A DNA stretch of 64,000 bases, from NCBI RefSeq assembly GCF_021390575.1, contig NZ_JAJEJQ010000003.1, positions 612,001 through 676,000 on the forward strand, written 5' to 3'. This DNA comes from Paraburkholderia adhaesiva. GTDB taxonomy: Bacteria > Pseudomonadota > Gammaproteobacteria > Burkholderiales > Burkholderiaceae. The translations under genes and the position numbers were made by a program. The notes beneath the pieces are model-generated. The model did not search any database and was not told the DNA's origin. It saw only the letters and a program-made list of their open reading frames with translations. Below are positions 26,130 to 35,008 of this stretch, in pieces. How positions within the stretch are numbered: the stretch's first letter is position 1; each line of letters starts with the position of its first letter.

Positions 26130-26324
26130 ATGTCTGTGCCTGGCGATAGTACTGCGTTGCTTGATATATCCCGCGAACTGCCTTCAGACGACAAAATTCT
26201 TCAGGTTTGCAAGCACGAATTCAAAAGTAATTTGAATCGGCGCCCGTTCAAATTTCATTCATACAACGCATCAGCGAGGCTTGATCGAGATCCCTGGAAT
26301 CACCTGCTGGGAGATAGGGAATGA
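26130..26324 (+). CDS. Small protein coupled to the methyltransferase gene
   Basis: Possible small gene of 64 residues, MSVPGDSTALLDISRELPSD and onward, ending DPWNHLLGDRE. I recognise no family. Its stop overlaps the following ATG as ATGA, typical of coupled genes, and its composition is that of an ordinary soluble protein. No clear SD is visible. It could also be the truncated N-terminus of a larger lost protein. Confidence 0.35.
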   Translation: MSVPGDSTALLDISRELPSDDKILQVCKHEFKSNLNRRPFKFHSYNASARLDRDPWNHLLGDRE

Positions 26325-27190
26325 GCACAATCGATTCTGCCGCGAGACGGCAGCATTTGCGTCGACGAGTACTGCGCATTGCGCGTGAGTTCTCGGAACT
26401 CCCCGTCATAAGGCTCTTGAGTGCGCAGTTCTACCGACGCTATTTTCGCAAGCCCTCTCGTGGTGGAAACTTGTATTTTGGCGTCTACGGTACATATCAA
26501 GAAGCGCTGAATGAGGCGCAACGCATCTCTTCGGAGCGGTTGCCGTCTACCTACGACGTCGAAGCGGTGACCACCAAATATCTGGATCAGTTGGACTCGC
26601 TGCCAACGTGCTACTACCCATCACTTTTCTGGATCAATCGGATCCTGAGCGAAGGTGGGCGCAGGGTCTTTGATCTCGGTGGCCACCTGGGTCTCGCCTA
26701 CTACGGATATCAGCGTTACATCTCATTTCCAGCCGACCTGGTTTGGTGCGTGCATGATCTGCCTCACGTGGTGGCAGCAGGCAGGTGCATGGCCTCTGAA
26801 CGCGACAAATTGGGAGCACTGCAATTTTGCGAAACGCCGCACGAAGCTAACGGCTTCGATGTTCTCATTTGTTCCGGCGCGCTTCAGTATCTTGGATACA
26901 GCCTGCCGTCGCTTATTGGAGGGCTTTCGCACCCACCGCGTCACGTTTTGTTTAACCTCATACCCCTGCACCCCGAAAAGGCGTTCTTCACCTTGCAGAA
27001 TCTGGGGGTCGCCGTATGCCCCTACCGCGTGGAATCGATCGAACGCCTGGTCGCCGACATGAAAACCCACGGCTATCGGGTGCGAGATCACTGGGACCTT
27101 GATCGCCGCATGCGCATACCCTTTAAGGACGAGTACGAAGTCGAGAGTTACTACGGGTATTACTTTGAACGTGTCGTACCCGAGGTCTAG
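26321..27190 (+). CDS. Putative methyltransferase, TIGR04325-like
   Basis: Protein of 289 residues resembling the TIGR04325/LIC12133 putative methyltransferases. A SAM-binding-like motif VFDLGGHLGLAYYGY lies near residues 112-126. It is followed by WCVHDLPHVVAAG, where the Asp would contact SAM, and FDVLICSGALQYL. Such proteins often sit in surface-polysaccharide or secondary-metabolite clusters. The gene is poorer in GC than its surroundings, lies between two copies of a DUF4148 unit, and is preceded by a small coupled frame, all consistent with acquisition. An SD GGGA precedes the ATG. The substrate is unknown. Confidence 0.65.
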   Translation: MSTIDSAARRQHLRRRVLRIAREFSELPVIRLLSAQFYRRYFRKPSRGGNLYFGVYGTYQEALNEAQRISSERLPSTYDVEAVTTKYLDQLDSLPTCYYPSLFWINRILSEGGRRVFDLGGHLGLAYYGYQRYISFPADLVWCVHDLPHVVAAGRCMASERDKLGALQFCETPHEANGFDVLICSGALQYLGYSLPSLIGGLSHPPRHVLFNLIPLHPEKAFFTLQNLGVAVCPYRVESIERLVADMKTHGYRVRDHWDLDRRMRIPFKDEYEVESYYGYYFERVVPEV

Positions 27191-27378
27191 TCCACTGAAC
27201 CAGAAGAATCGCACCGGATGCGGCACGCCGGATCGACGTATTTCCATTTCAGCGGGTCATCCGCAAACGGCACAACCTGACGTGCACCTATCCCACGGAA
27301 GCCAGTGGTGGCAGGTATGCCGCTGCGCGCAGTGTTCAGGGCGCGCCCCGTGACGGCTGGCAGCGTTCGTAAACGAAA

Positions 27379-27416
27379 CTGGCTCGCCATCGCGACAAAC
27401 CGCGATGGCGAGCCAG
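27379..27416 (-). terminator. Terminator of the second DUF4148 gene
   Basis: A perfect 16-bp stem, CTGGCTCGCCATCGCG with its complement, and a 6-base loop. On the minus strand it is followed by TTTCGTTT. It lies 60 bases past the DUF4148 stop and may also end the methyltransferase transcript from the other side. Confidence 0.7.
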
Positions 27417-27475
27417 CAGGGGAAACCGTCAAAACGCCGGGAGCGAAGCCCCCGGGCGAATTTCAGCCGGACAGC

Positions 27476-27742
27476 TTACTTGACAGCGTGGCCTTCCTCA
27501 GACGAACCGCTCGTCACACCGCCCACGGCGGCGTTTTGCGCGGCAACACGGGCTTCGGCAGCCTGGATGTTCGCCGGGTAGTCGTTGGGGTTCGAATGCG
27601 ACGGGTTGTAACCGGCCTTTTCGATCTGAACCAGCTCTTCACGGACTTGCGCGCGGGTCAGCGGCTGGGCCGATTGGGCGAAAACAGCGACCGGAGCAGC
27701 AAGGGTGGCAGCGATAACGACAGCTTGAACGAGCGATTTCAT
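27476..27742 (-). CDS. DUF4148 exported small protein, copy 2
   Basis: Secreted protein of 88 residues, paralogue of the gene at 25229. The signal peptide is identical through VFAQS. Changes cluster in the mature part (for example ARSNPNEYPS to SHSNPNDYPA) and in the acidic C-terminus. The start is MKSLVQ, with GGAGG upstream; 18 further codons are open but precede the SD. Function unknown. Confidence 0.9.
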   Translation of the reverse strand: MKSLVQAVVIAATLAAPVAVFAQSAQPLTRAQVREELVQIEKAGYNPSHSNPNDYPANIQAAEARVAAQNAAVGGVTSGSSEEGHAVK

Positions 27743-28103
27743 GACTATTACCTCCAGATTTGTTTTGTCGGCTGAGAACTTGTGTGTCTGCAGCACTGAC
27801 GACAGTGTAGGAGGGCGGAATACTAGGGTAAATACCTAATTTGTGAATTCACTGTTGCCACTGATTTAACAATGGCAACTAGATCTGGCTAAAAGTCGCG
27901 AATTTTTGCAGCGATAGGTAACAGCGAGAGCGGAGAAGCGAATAGTCCGGTTGACGGGGTTCGCACAACCGGCAACGGTCCGCCGCGCGGGGTCATGCCG
28001 CCGGAGCCGGGGCAGGTCAGGGAACTCAGCCTGGCGCGAGAAGCGCCCAGGCAGCGCGGCGGAACGGTTTGCCGATCCGGGCCGCGCCACCCGTGTCACA
28101 ACA
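27743..28103. other. Intergenic region before the gentisate operon end
   Basis: No gene seen in 361 bases. It holds the promoter region of the minus-strand DUF4148 copy, with CTAGGGTAAATACCTAA at 27821-27837. The remainder is the 3' flank of the gentisate operon. Confidence 0.5.
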
Positions 28104-29312
28104 TCAAAGCGCGCCCTTCAGGCAGTCCTCGGCACGCCATCCGTACAGCCATTCGAGCGAATCGTAGAACTGTTCGCGCGTGCGGCCGACCCAGAGTTGG
28201 TTGCGTACGAGGCGTTCGACACCCTTCGCGTGATACACGCGGCCCATTTCGCGCGCGCTCCAGAGCACGCGTGCCGTGCGCGGGATGCGCACTTTTTCGT
28301 AGAGCCTGAAGGCCTCGACGAAATCGCCATCGGTTGCGCCGATGGCGGCCCCAAGCGTGACCGCGTCCTCAAGCGCTTGGCACGCACCCTGCGCGAGGTA
28401 CTGCGTCATCGGGTGGGCTGCGTCGCCGAGAATCGTTGCGCGGCCATAACTCCACTGTTCGACCGGATCGCGGTCGGCGGTGGCCCAGCGGCGCCACGAG
28501 GTCGGGCGATCGAGCATCTGGTGCGGCAGCGGATGGATTCCTTCGAAGTACGACAGCACTTCCTCCTTGCTGCCGTCGGTGACGCCCCAGACTTCCTTCT
28601 GGCGGCTGTGGAACGTGACGACCAGGTTGTATTGCTTGCCGCCGCGCAGCGGGTAGTGCACCAGATGGCAACGCGGACCGGCCCAGACCACCGGCGAATT
28701 GATCTGCAGATCCTTGGGCATGTTCTCGACGTCGACCACCGCGCGATACACCACGTGGCCGGTCACAGTCGGCTCGTCGCCGACCAGCGTGGCGCGCACC
28801 GCGGACTTCACGCCATCGGCGCCGATCACGGCGTCGGCGTCGTAGCGGTTGCCGTGTTGATCGATCACGGTGACGCCACGTTCGGTCTGTTCGATCCGCT
28901 GGACGTGCGTGCTGGTGCGGAACTGGATCAGGGGATTGCCCTGCACGGCCTCGAAGACCGACAAGTGAATGTCGGCGCGATGGATCACGCCATACGGGTT
29001 TGCGAAGCGCTCACGGTAGGCGTCGCCGGTTTCGACGCGCGCGATTTCCCGGGCATCGACTGCGTCCATCAGCGTCAGCGAATCGGTGAAGACGGCGCGG
29101 TTGCGCGCGGCCTCGCCGGCGCCGAGCGCATCGAGCGCGTTGAAGGCGTTGGCGCCGAGCTGTATACCGGCGCCGATCTCGCCGATCTGGTCGGCCTGTT
29201 CGAGCAGCAGTACCTCGACGTTCTGGCGGGCGATGGCGAGCGCCGCGGCCAGGCCGCCGATGCCGCCACCCACCACAATCACGCGGCGGCGGGCCATGGA
29301 AGTCTGGGTCAT
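28104..29312 (-). CDS. 3-hydroxybenzoate 6-monooxygenase
   Basis: FAD monooxygenase of 402 residues (class A). The ADP-binding motif VVGGGIGGLAAA lies near residues 13-24, the DG motif in VIGADGVKSAVR, and the second FAD motif in ATILGDAAHPMTQYLAQGACQALEDA. It resembles 3-hydroxybenzoate 6-hydroxylases (NagX/MhbM type), which make gentisate with NADH. A salicylate hydroxylase is the main alternative, but the following gentisate genes argue against it. The start at MTQTSMARRR has AAGGAG 7 bases before it; an earlier in-frame start lacks this. It is the last gene of the operon. Confidence 0.87.
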   Translation of the reverse strand: MTQTSMARRRVIVVGGGIGGLAAALAIARQNVEVLLLEQADQIGEIGAGIQLGANAFNALDALGAGEAARNRAVFTDSLTLMDAVDAREIARVETGDAYRERFANPYGVIHRADIHLSVFEAVQGNPLIQFRTSTHVQRIEQTERGVTVIDQHGNRYDADAVIGADGVKSAVRATLVGDEPTVTGHVVYRAVVDVENMPKDLQINSPVVWAGPRCHLVHYPLRGGKQYNLVVTFHSRQKEVWGVTDGSKEEVLSYFEGIHPLPHQMLDRPTSWRRWATADRDPVEQWSYGRATILGDAAHPMTQYLAQGACQALEDAVTLGAAIGATDGDFVEAFRLYEKVRIPRTARVLWSAREMGRVYHAKGVERLVRNQLWVGRTREQFYDSLEWLYGWRAEDCLKGAL

Positions 29313-29376
29313 GTCTGTCTCCTTGGTATTACGCATTACTGATTATCTGGGGAGCCCACGGGCGAGGGGGCTCAAT

Positions 29377-30027
29377 TCAGGCGCTAAAGTCCGGCTGGTT
29401 CTTCGGTTCGGCCTTGACGAACGCCGGGTGCTCGACGGCGTGGCGATACACCGCCATCACACGCGGATACACGTTGACGTCGCAGCCCATACGCTGTGCG
29501 TTGGCGATTTGCGGCACGAGGCACAGGTCGGCCAGCGTCGGCGCGGCGCCGAAGCACCACGGGCCGCCTTCGCGTACCGCGGCTTGCTCGAGCAGGCGTT
29601 CGGCAGCGCCGAGACCCTCCGAAATCCAGTGCTTGTACCAGGCGTCCTTCTGCTCGGGCGTGACCTTGAGCACGTCGGTCAGATACTTGAGCACACGCAG
29701 GTTGTTGACCGGATGGATGTCGCACGCGATCAGGTTCGCGAATTCGAGCACGCGCGCACGCAACGCAGGCTCGGACGGAATCAGCCGCGTTTCGGGATGC
29801 GTGACATCGAGCCAGTCGATGATCGCGAGCGACTGGCCCAGATGGAAATCGCCGTCAACGATCGCAGGCACGCTGGCCGAGGGATTGATGCCGCCGACGT
29901 AATCGGCGTCACGATGCTCGCCGACACGAATGTTCACGCCGTGATACACCGTGTCGAGTCCCTTGAGTGCGAGCGCGATGCGCACGCGGTACGAGGTCGA
30001 GCTGTTGAAGAAGCTGTAGAGATCCAC
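29377..30027 (-). CDS. nagL: Maleylpyruvate isomerase, GST zeta type
   Basis: Glutathione S-transferase-like isomerase of 216 residues, GTG start. The thioredoxin-fold domain opens MDLYSFFNSSTSYRVRIALALKGL with the zeta-class SSxS motif, and the helical domain includes GAAPTLADLCLVPQIANAQR. Zeta GSTs convert maleylpyruvate to fumarylpyruvate (NagL) or maleylacetoacetate to fumarylacetoacetate (MaiA). Position between a gentisate dioxygenase and a fumarylpyruvate hydrolase supports the former. It starts 36 bases after the hydrolase stop. Confidence 0.88.
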   Translation of the reverse strand: MDLYSFFNSSTSYRVRIALALKGLDTVYHGVNIRVGEHRDADYVGGINPSASVPAIVDGDFHLGQSLAIIDWLDVTHPETRLIPSEPALRARVLEFANLIACDIHPVNNLRVLKYLTDVLKVTPEQKDAWYKHWISEGLGAAERLLEQAAVREGGPWCFGAAPTLADLCLVPQIANAQRMGCDVNVYPRVMAVYRHAVEHPAFVKAEPKNQPDFSA

Positions 30028-30063
30028 GTCGGTTGTCCGGTTCGTGCTGAAAGGGTGCGTCGC

Positions 30064-30762
30064 TCAGACGACCTTGACGGTCAGTTCGCCGAGACGCTCG
30101 ACGCCAACCTTCATGGTGTCGCCGCGCTTGACCGCACCGACGCCTTCGGGCGTGCCGGTATAGATCAGGTCGCCCGGTTCGAGCTTGAAGAAGCGCGACA
30201 GATACGACACGGTTTCCGCAACCGACCAGATCAGGTGCGTGACGTCGCTCTTCTGGCGGGTTTCGCCGTTCACGTTCAACCAGATGCCTGCTTGCTCGAA
30301 ATGACCGACTTGCGCGACCGGATGGATCGGGCCGATCGGCGCGGACTGGTCGAACGCCTTGCCAATTTCCCACGGACGGCCCATTTCGCGCATCTTCATC
30401 TGCAGGTCGCGGCGCGTCATGTCGAGACCGACCGCGTAGCCCCAGACGTACTCGAGTGCCTGTTCGAGCGGCATGTTCGCGCCGCTCTTGCCGATCACGG
30501 CAACCAGTTCGGCTTCGTAGTGATAGTTTTCCGTCTCGGCCGGGTAGGCGAGTTCGAGCGTCTGGTCATAGGCGACCGGCACGACCGCGTTGTCCGGCTT
30601 GCAGAAGAAGAACGGCGGCTCGCGGTCCGGATCGAAGCCCATTTCGCGTGCGTGGGCGGCGTAGTTGCGACCGACGCAGTACACGCGGCGCACCGCGATC
30701 GAGTCGCTGGAACCTGCGACCGGCACGGCGACCGGAGCTTCGGGCTGGAAGACGAATGCCAT
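30064..30762 (-). CDS. nagK: Fumarylpyruvate hydrolase, FAH family
   Basis: FAH-family hydrolase of 232 residues. The metal-binding acidic residues are in NYHYEAELVAVIGK, and YTGTPEGVGAVKRGD is the typical C-terminal motif. RVYCVGRNYAAHAREMG is the usual N-terminal strand. It cleaves fumarylpyruvate to fumarate and pyruvate, the last step of the gentisate route with a GST-type isomerase. The start MAFVFQPE has AGAGAG upstream; seven earlier codons are open and less likely. Confidence 0.88.
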   Translation of the reverse strand: MAFVFQPEAPVAVPVAGSSDSIAVRRVYCVGRNYAAHAREMGFDPDREPPFFFCKPDNAVVPVAYDQTLELAYPAETENYHYEAELVAVIGKSGANMPLEQALEYVWGYAVGLDMTRRDLQMKMREMGRPWEIGKAFDQSAPIGPIHPVAQVGHFEQAGIWLNVNGETRQKSDVTHLIWSVAETVSYLSRFFKLEPGDLIYTGTPEGVGAVKRGDTMKVGVERLGELTVKVV

Positions 30763-30843
30763 GGATAACTCTCTTTCTTTCAAATTGATTCGGATGACTT
30801 ATTGACTGGTGCTGTGTCGCGCGTTTTCACGCGCGTCGCAAGC

Positions 30844-31887
30844 TCAGATGCGCTCTTCGCGCAGCAAGCCGAGTGCAGCGAGCACGGGGCGATTCGAGTA
30901 ACTGAACAGGACGGCATCCTCGTCGGACTCGAAACGGACCGGCTGCCACGACGGCGCGACAAACACGTCGCGCGGCGCGAACCGGAAGGTCGAGTCGCCG
31001 ATCTGCACGGTGCCGTGACCTTCGACGACGCTGAAAACGGTCGACTCACTCGTGCGGTACGCCTTGCCGCGGAATGCTTTCGGCAGCAGTTGCATGAAGG
31101 TCGCCATAGTCGGCATCGGATAGCCACCCGTGGCCGGGTTCACGTAACGCAGCTTGTGGCCGTCCCAGGCGTCGGCCTCGCTAGTGCGCGAGAGCACGTC
31201 AAGTGCCTCGCGGCTGCGTGCATACGGATAGTTGAAGATCGGCGAACTGCCGTCCTTCACTTCGTGGCGCACCGGCAGCATGTTGTGGCCATAGCGCGCG
31301 AAACTGTCGCCCTCCGGGCGGCTGATTGGCTGCGTGTCGGCCGTGAAATTCTCGGCGAAACCCGCATCGAGTTGCTGGATCAGCGGGATGTCGAGGCCGT
31401 CCAGCCAGACCACGGGCTCGCCGCCGGCCTCGATGGTCGGGTTGCCGTGGTCGTGCCACTGCCACGACGGCGTGATGATGAAGTCGCCCGGATGCATGGT
31501 GGTGCGTTCGCCCTTGACCGCGGTCCACGCGCCCTTGCCCTCGACGATGAAGCGCAGCGCCGACTGCGTGTGCCGGTGGCTCGGCGCGATTTCGCCTGGA
31601 AGGATCAACTGCAGGCCGGCGTAGAGGTTCGACGTGATGCTCGCCTTGCCCGGCAGCCCTGGGTTCTCCAGGATCAGGACACGGCGGATGGCCTCGGCGG
31701 CAGTGATCACACGGCCGGATTCCATCACCAGCTCGCGCAGTTCGGCGTATTTCCAGTGCGCGGGCACGATCTGCGGGCGTGGCTCTTTCGGCACCAGTGC
31801 GTGCAGCGATTCCCAGAGCGGCGCCAGATTGCGTTTCGCGATTTCGCCGTAATAAGCCTGGCGTTCGGCCGACGGGGCAGTCGTCAT
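30844..31887 (-). CDS. nagI: Gentisate 1,2-dioxygenase
   Basis: Bicupin Fe(II) dioxygenase of 347 residues, first gene of the operon. The first cupin has PSHRHTQSALRFIVEGKGAWTAV (metal His and Glu/Gln region) and HPGDFIITPSWQWHDHGN. The second, degenerate cupin is STVFSVVEGHGTVQIGD with FAPRDVFVAPSWQPVRFES. It opens gentisate to maleylpyruvate. GGAGA lies a suitable distance before the ATG. The next gene follows after 81 bases. The operon order is dioxygenase, hydrolase, isomerase, monooxygenase. Confidence 0.92.
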   Translation of the reverse strand: MTTAPSAERQAYYGEIAKRNLAPLWESLHALVPKEPRPQIVPAHWKYAELRELVMESGRVITAAEAIRRVLILENPGLPGKASITSNLYAGLQLILPGEIAPSHRHTQSALRFIVEGKGAWTAVKGERTTMHPGDFIITPSWQWHDHGNPTIEAGGEPVVWLDGLDIPLIQQLDAGFAENFTADTQPISRPEGDSFARYGHNMLPVRHEVKDGSSPIFNYPYARSREALDVLSRTSEADAWDGHKLRYVNPATGGYPMPTMATFMQLLPKAFRGKAYRTSESTVFSVVEGHGTVQIGDSTFRFAPRDVFVAPSWQPVRFESDEDAVLFSYSNRPVLAALGLLREERI

Positions 31888-32146
31888 GCGTGTCTCCTCT
31901 GTCGACTGGAGTTAGCGTGTCGACCAGAGTTCGTGCCTTGGCACTCGCTCGGGCCCCTTACGCCGACTCCGGTTCCATGAAAGATGGTTGCTGTATTTCC
32001 GGCGTGTCGCAGACGCCGGGGCGCTGCGCGTTTCGGGTTCAACTTGTTGATGGAGCGTATTTATAAGGCAGCCGAGCTATATTTGTATAATCGCGAATTC
32101 ATCTCATCCATATAATTCTGGATATACCTCGCCAGGGACGCGTGAC
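31888..32146. promoter_or_regulatory. Divergent promoter region, gentisate operon and LysR gene
   Basis: An AT-rich stretch (about 32055-32125) lies between divergent genes. TATAAT hexamers occur at 32086-32091 and 32111-32116 on the plus strand, and TATAAA on the minus strand near 32060. This is where LysR would bind, but no single T-N11-A box stands out. Confidence 0.5.
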
Positions 32147-33058
32147 ATGGACTGGACTGACCGCCTGAGACTCAGGCACCTGCAGATGCTGTTGTCGATG
32201 GCGCAGACGGGCAATCTGAGCCAGTCGGCGGAGGCTTTGCACACGACGCAGCCCGCGTTGTCGAAGTGGCTCAAGGATCTCGAAGAGGACATTGCGCTGC
32301 CGCTGTTCGAGCGCCATGCACGCGGGCTTCGGCCGACCGCGCACGGCGAAGCACTGCTTGAGCACGCGCGACGCATCATTGGTCACCTCGACAGCGCGCG
32401 CGACGACATGGACGCGTTGCGCGAGGGCGGCAGCGGACTGATTTCGATCGGCACCTCCGGGGTCTCGGCCGCAGACACGGTGCCGCTCGCCGTCGCGCGT
32501 CTCGTGCGGCAGATGCCGCGTGCGCAGGTGCGGCTGGTCGAAGGCACGATGGACCGTCTTATCCCGCAGCTCCAGCACGGCGAGATCGACATCGTGGTGG
32601 GGCGCGCGGCGAACCGGCAGATGACCGCGCAACTTCGCGCCGAGATCCTCTATCACGATCCGGTCAATTTCGTATCGGGGCTCGATCACCCGCTCGCGGC
32701 GCGCGACAAGGTCGGCTGGGACGATCTGTTCCAGTATCAATGGATCGTCTGGCCCGAGGGCACACCCGTGCGTAACGCGCTCGAAACCGCACTGATTACG
32801 GCGGGGCGCGCGATGCCACGCCATTGCGTCGAATCGAACTCGTCGCTTCTCAACATCACGCTGCTCAATCATTCGATGTTGCTCGGCGTGGCTTCGCAAC
32901 GCGCCGCGCGGCGTTTCGAGCGCTCGAACCTGCTGCGCGTGCTGCCGATGCCGTTCGGGGGCGCCGGAGCCGTGTCGATGTACTGGCGAGCCGACGCCGT
33001 GAGCAGGAATGCGGTGACGCTGGCGCTCGATTGTCTACGTGCCTGCGCGGAACCGTGA
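32147..33058 (+). CDS. LysR-family regulator of the gentisate operon
   Basis: LysR-type regulator of 303 residues. The HTH reads LRHLQMLLSMAQTGNLSQSAEALHTTQPALSKWLKDLEEDI, followed by the substrate-binding domain (GLISIGTSGVSAADTVPLAVARL, DIVVGRA). It is divergent from the gentisate operon, the usual layout for LysR activators of aromatic pathways, so its ligand may be gentisate or 3-hydroxybenzoate. This is inference from position. Confidence 0.88.
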   Translation: MDWTDRLRLRHLQMLLSMAQTGNLSQSAEALHTTQPALSKWLKDLEEDIALPLFERHARGLRPTAHGEALLEHARRIIGHLDSARDDMDALREGGSGLISIGTSGVSAADTVPLAVARLVRQMPRAQVRLVEGTMDRLIPQLQHGEIDIVVGRAANRQMTAQLRAEILYHDPVNFVSGLDHPLAARDKVGWDDLFQYQWIVWPEGTPVRNALETALITAGRAMPRHCVESNSSLLNITLLNHSMLLGVASQRAARRFERSNLLRVLPMPFGGAGAVSMYWRADAVSRNAVTLALDCLRACAEP

Positions 33059-33329
33059 GCCACTGAGCGTCGGCTTCAGAGCATGGTCCCGCGCACCCGT
33101 AGGCGAGATGGCGACCTGCCGCCGCCCGAAATGCGCATTGCTCTCACGCATCCGCTTACATGGATCTGGCGCTAATACCTTGCAGTCATATTGATAGCGC
33201 GAAAGATCGTTTCGCTTTGCATTAGGCCCTACCTATACTTCGCCCCACCGGCGTGGACCTTAACCATAAATCAGCTCGCCATTGCGATGACATGGAGCGT
33301 CGGGACTCCTTAACTCTGCACGCTAGCCT

Positions 33330-34754
33330 ATGACCACCCATCAAACCCTGCCGGCCGACGCGTCGCCGGCTGAAGCCCCGTCGCAGCGCACCGAGCGCGG
33401 CGGGCTCTTTTCCAATGAAGACTGGTGGGCCGTGTGGATCGGCCTTGCTGTAATCGTTGTCGCGTGGGGCCTGTTCAGTAGCGGTCACAGCATCAAATGG
33501 CTCGCGGTGGCGCCCGCGAAATGGTCGTCGCTCGCGCAGACCGGCGCCGACTTCTCGCATCATTGGCCGAACTATGTCGCGCTATTCGTCGTGCTTGCGG
33601 GGCTGTTCAGCATCAGCATCGTCGCGCTGCGCCAGAAGATCGCCCATTTCTTGCCCGCGTTCTTCATCCTGTTCGTCGCGTCCGGTGTGATTTTCACGCT
33701 CGGCGCGTGGACCGGCGCGGCAAAGTACAACCTCGAACCTCCGCTCGTCGCGCTCGCGGTCGGGCTCGTGATTTCCAACGTGTTCCGCCTGCCCGAGTGG
33801 TTCGCGGCAGGACTGCGCGTCGAGTTCTATGTGAAGGTTGGGATCGTGCTGCTCGGCGCGACGCTGCCGTTCACGCTGATCGCGTGGGCCGGGCCCGTTG
33901 CAGTTGCTCAGGCGGGCATCGTGTCGCTCGTGACGTTCTCCGTGATCTTTTTCACGGCGCGGGCATTCCGGCTCGACCCGCGCTTTGCCGCGGTGCTCGG
34001 CGTTGGCGGAGCGGTGTGCGGCGTGTCGGCTGCAATCGCGGTGGCCGGTGCGGTGCGCGCGAAGCGCGAGCAGGTGTCCGTCGCCATCACGCTCGTCGTG
34101 GTGTGGGCCATCGTGACGCTCTTTGTGCTGCCGTTTGCGGCTCGCTCGTTCGGGCTGTCGACGGGGGTTGCGGGCGCGTGGATCGGCACGTCGGAGTTCG
34201 CCGACGCTGCCGGCATCGCCGCCGCGCAGGCCTATGGCGATATTGCGAAACAGACCGCTGGCGCGATCGCCGGTGCGCCCGATGCATCGGTGCAGGCGTT
34301 CACGCTGATGAAAGTGGTGGGCCGCGACATCTGGATCGGCATCTGGGCGTTCGTGCTCGCGCTGATCGCAACGACGCGCTGGGATCGCACGAGCGATGGC
34401 GTAAAGTCGAAGGCTGACGCACGCGAAATCTGGGCACGCTTTCCGAAGTTCGTGATTGGCTTTCTGATCGCTTCGGCGTTGGTCACGTGGATCGCCAGCC
34501 ATTATTCGCTCACCGACTACCGCAAGATCGTTACGCCCGAGTTCGTCGCGCCGATTACCGCGCTGCGCGTTTGGGCGTTCACGCTGTGCTTCTTGAGCAT
34601 CGGGCTGACGACGCGGCTGCGCTCGCTTTCCTCGACCGGCGTAAGACCGTTTCTTGCGTTCACGGTGGGAGTGGCCGTGAACATCGTGATCGGCTACGCG
34701 CTCTCGGCGCACGTGTTCGCGTCTTACTGGAATAGCCTCGGGCAGGGATCGTGA
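33330..34754 (+). CDS. YeiH/UPF0324-family membrane protein (putative sulfate exporter family)
   Basis: Integral membrane protein of 474 residues with 10 or more helices. Segments typical of the family include LALAVGLVISNVFRLPEWF, VKVGIVLLGATLPFTLI, LGVGGAVCGVSAAIAVAGAV and GTSEFADAAGIAAAQAYGD. The N-terminus carries a soluble stretch and two extra helices beyond the core family. The annotation as sulfate exporter is by family name; the substrate is not established here. Its stop overlaps the ATG of the next small gene by one base. Confidence 0.85.
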   Translation: MTTHQTLPADASPAEAPSQRTERGGLFSNEDWWAVWIGLAVIVVAWGLFSSGHSIKWLAVAPAKWSSLAQTGADFSHHWPNYVALFVVLAGLFSISIVALRQKIAHFLPAFFILFVASGVIFTLGAWTGAAKYNLEPPLVALAVGLVISNVFRLPEWFAAGLRVEFYVKVGIVLLGATLPFTLIAWAGPVAVAQAGIVSLVTFSVIFFTARAFRLDPRFAAVLGVGGAVCGVSAAIAVAGAVRAKREQVSVAITLVVVWAIVTLFVLPFAARSFGLSTGVAGAWIGTSEFADAAGIAAAQAYGDIAKQTAGAIAGAPDASVQAFTLMKVVGRDIWIGIWAFVLALIATTRWDRTSDGVKSKADAREIWARFPKFVIGFLIASALVTWIASHYSLTDYRKIVTPEFVAPITALRVWAFTLCFLSIGLTTRLRSLSSTGVRPFLAFTVGVAVNIVIGYALSAHVFASYWNSLGQGS

Positions 34755-35008
34755 TGCCTGGCACCAGCTTGCTGACACGGCTGCGGACGCTGGCGGCAGC
34801 GCCCGTGCCCCAGCCGTGCGACGGAGCGGCATGCGCACGCTGTCGCCATCGCGACAATGAGCGCGGCACGCTCGAGCGGCGGATTCCGGGGCTCGTCGTG
34901 TTCAGTTCGGGTTACGGCGCGAGCGCGGCTGAGAGTCGGTTGTGCCGGCTGCATGACCGGCTGACCGCACCCGGCGATAGTTGTGCGGAGTTTTCACCGC
35001 ACAACTGA
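34754..35008 (+). CDS. Small Cys-rich protein coupled to the YeiH-like gene
   Basis: Soluble protein of 84 residues starting on the last base of the preceding stop (TGATG). Cysteines occur in CDGAACARC and further along (SRLCRLHDR, DSCAEF), a spacing that could bind zinc or an Fe-S cluster. The middle reads LERRIPGLVVFSSGYGAS. I recall similar small Cys proteins with a PGL...SSGYA core and a final C..HDR...C pattern in related bacteria, but cannot name a family. The overlap suggests a function tied to the membrane protein. Confidence 0.65.
   Translation: MPGTSLLTRLRTLAAAPVPQPCDGAACARCRHRDNERGTLERRIPGLVVFSSGYGASAAESRLCRLHDRLTAPGDSCAEFSPHN

Larger units (their letters stand above)
27370..27855. 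repeat. Duplicated block, copy 2 (DUF4148 unit)
   Basis: Second copy of the unit at about 25111-25610, same orientation. It includes the exact 17-base upstream motif, the coding region and a perfect hairpin. Similarity stops soon after the motif. Confidence 0.75.
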
